Assembly: GCF_005061465.1 (NCBI RefSeq)
Contig: NZ_LAUS01000007.1
Coordinates: 62,001 to 126,000, forward strand
DNA: 64,000 nt
From: Mycoplasmopsis bovis 8790
GTDB lineage: Bacteria > Bacillota_I > Bacilli_A > Mycoplasmatales > Metamycoplasmataceae
Reading direction: 5' to 3'
Notes under the pieces: model-generated
Told to the model about the DNA's origin: nothing
Seen by the model: only the letters and a program-made list of their open reading frames with translations
The model's database searches: none
Part shown: positions 63,580 through 64,000 of the stretch, one piece after another
Layout: each line of letters opens with the position of its first letter
Numbering within the stretch: position 1 is the stretch's first letter
Program-made: the position numbers and the translations under genes

Positions 63580-64000
63580 TATTTTTCAACCCATACCTTG
63601 TCTTTTAATTGTTCATAAAGAGGTGCAATCTCTTTATTAACTTTAATTTTAACACCTAAATGAGCAAATGCTTCAATTGCTTTTTCTAAAAGGTTTTTTG
63701 TATCTTTTCCATAGAACAAGTAGGCCAATTTATTTAAATTATCTTTATAGATTGTTCCATCAAACGATAAAACGTCAGTTTCTTTTAGTTTTGAATCGTC
63801 AACCTTATCTTTAGTGTAATCTTCTTTAGTTTTTAGCTTAACCTTCTTACCAACTGGCACAATTTGATTTATATATGAAACTATTGACTTGCCATCTTTG
63901 TCTTTTACTCCAACAGATGATTTTTTAGATGTTAGATCGCTAAAGCTAATCAAAATAGAGTTTAATGCATCATATGCACCATAAGTTCCTGAGCCAGTTA
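63579..64000 (-). CDS. C-terminal part of an unidentified, possibly surface, protein (right-truncated)
   Basis: The frame enters at the right edge; its last 139 residues or so include TGSGTYGAYDALNSILISFSDLTSKKSSVGVKDKDGKSIVSYINQ and end KDKVWVEK. No stop from the right edge to TAA at 63579-63581. I see no domain. It overlaps the HIT gene by 1 nt, so the two are coupled. By analogy with the M. hominis P60/P80-HinT operon it could encode a P80-like membrane protein, but sequence support is absent. The gene's start lies outside the window. Confidence 0.6.
   Translation of the reverse strand, partial: TGSGTYGAYDALNSILISFSDLTSKKSSVGVKDKDGKSIVSYINQIVPVGKKVKLKTKEDYTKDKVDDSKLKETDVLSFDGTIYKDNLNKLAYLFYGKDTKNLLEKAIEAFAHLGVKIKVNKEIAPLYEQLKDKVWVEK

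Overview
The window comes from a mollicute of the Mycoplasma/Mycoplasmopsis hominis group, most like the M. bovis/M. agalactiae lineage; the species is my inference. The DNA is very AT-rich, and nearly every gene reads correctly only if TGA is tryptophan (genetic code 4), so all coordinates here follow code 4. Cys-anchored lipoproteins with AxxC-like lipoboxes are abundant. One PTS EIIB domain is present, and no cell-wall genes are seen.

Layout. 1-8.2 kb is a transporter and surface region: a DAACS symporter overlapping a CoA-disulfide-reductase-like flavoprotein, then several lipoproteins. One lipoprotein has a BspA/DUF285 repeat and an 11-G tract in its promoter; another is frameshifted. 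8.3-13.7 kb holds tRNA-Gly and the gdpP-rplI-dnaB-CNNM operon. 14-21 kb holds a lipoprotein and a sugar-type ABC importer (ATPase, two permeases, P68-like lipoprotein), then an alpha/beta hydrolase. 21-28 kb is housekeeping: rpsO, ribF, a HAD phosphatase, truB, secDF, ruvB and ruvA. tRNA clusters lie at 28.5-28.9 kb (5 genes) and 36.5-37.2 kb (8 genes), on either side of a second P68-like lipoprotein, lspA, ileS and pyrG.

37.7-49.3 kb is an accessory, defence-like block. It contains hsdR-hsdM-hsdS, a Xer-type recombinase knocked out of frame at an A8 tract, and a second 5'-truncated hsdS in inverted orientation. The two hsdS genes share inverted repeats, so the arrangement looks like an invertible type I specificity locus. 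A GIY-YIG/DUF4357 protein and a RecD2-like helicase follow. 49.4-53.3 kb holds the gmk-prpC-prkC-rsgA-rpe cluster. 53.6-60.1 kb is rightward: secG, rnr, a methyltransferase, metG, a small monooxygenase-like gene, ftsY and ylxM. The end holds tpx, a C5-methyltransferase with a decayed Eco47II-like endonuclease, rpmG, a lipoprotein, a HIT protein and the end of its overlapping partner.

Common themes are tightly overlapped operons with hairpin terminators, several genes that look leaderless, homopolymer tracts and inverted repeats suited to phase variation, and a recurrent 12-mer (CCTATAAAACAG) of unknown role. All functions are read from sequence and motif recognition; no searches were run.
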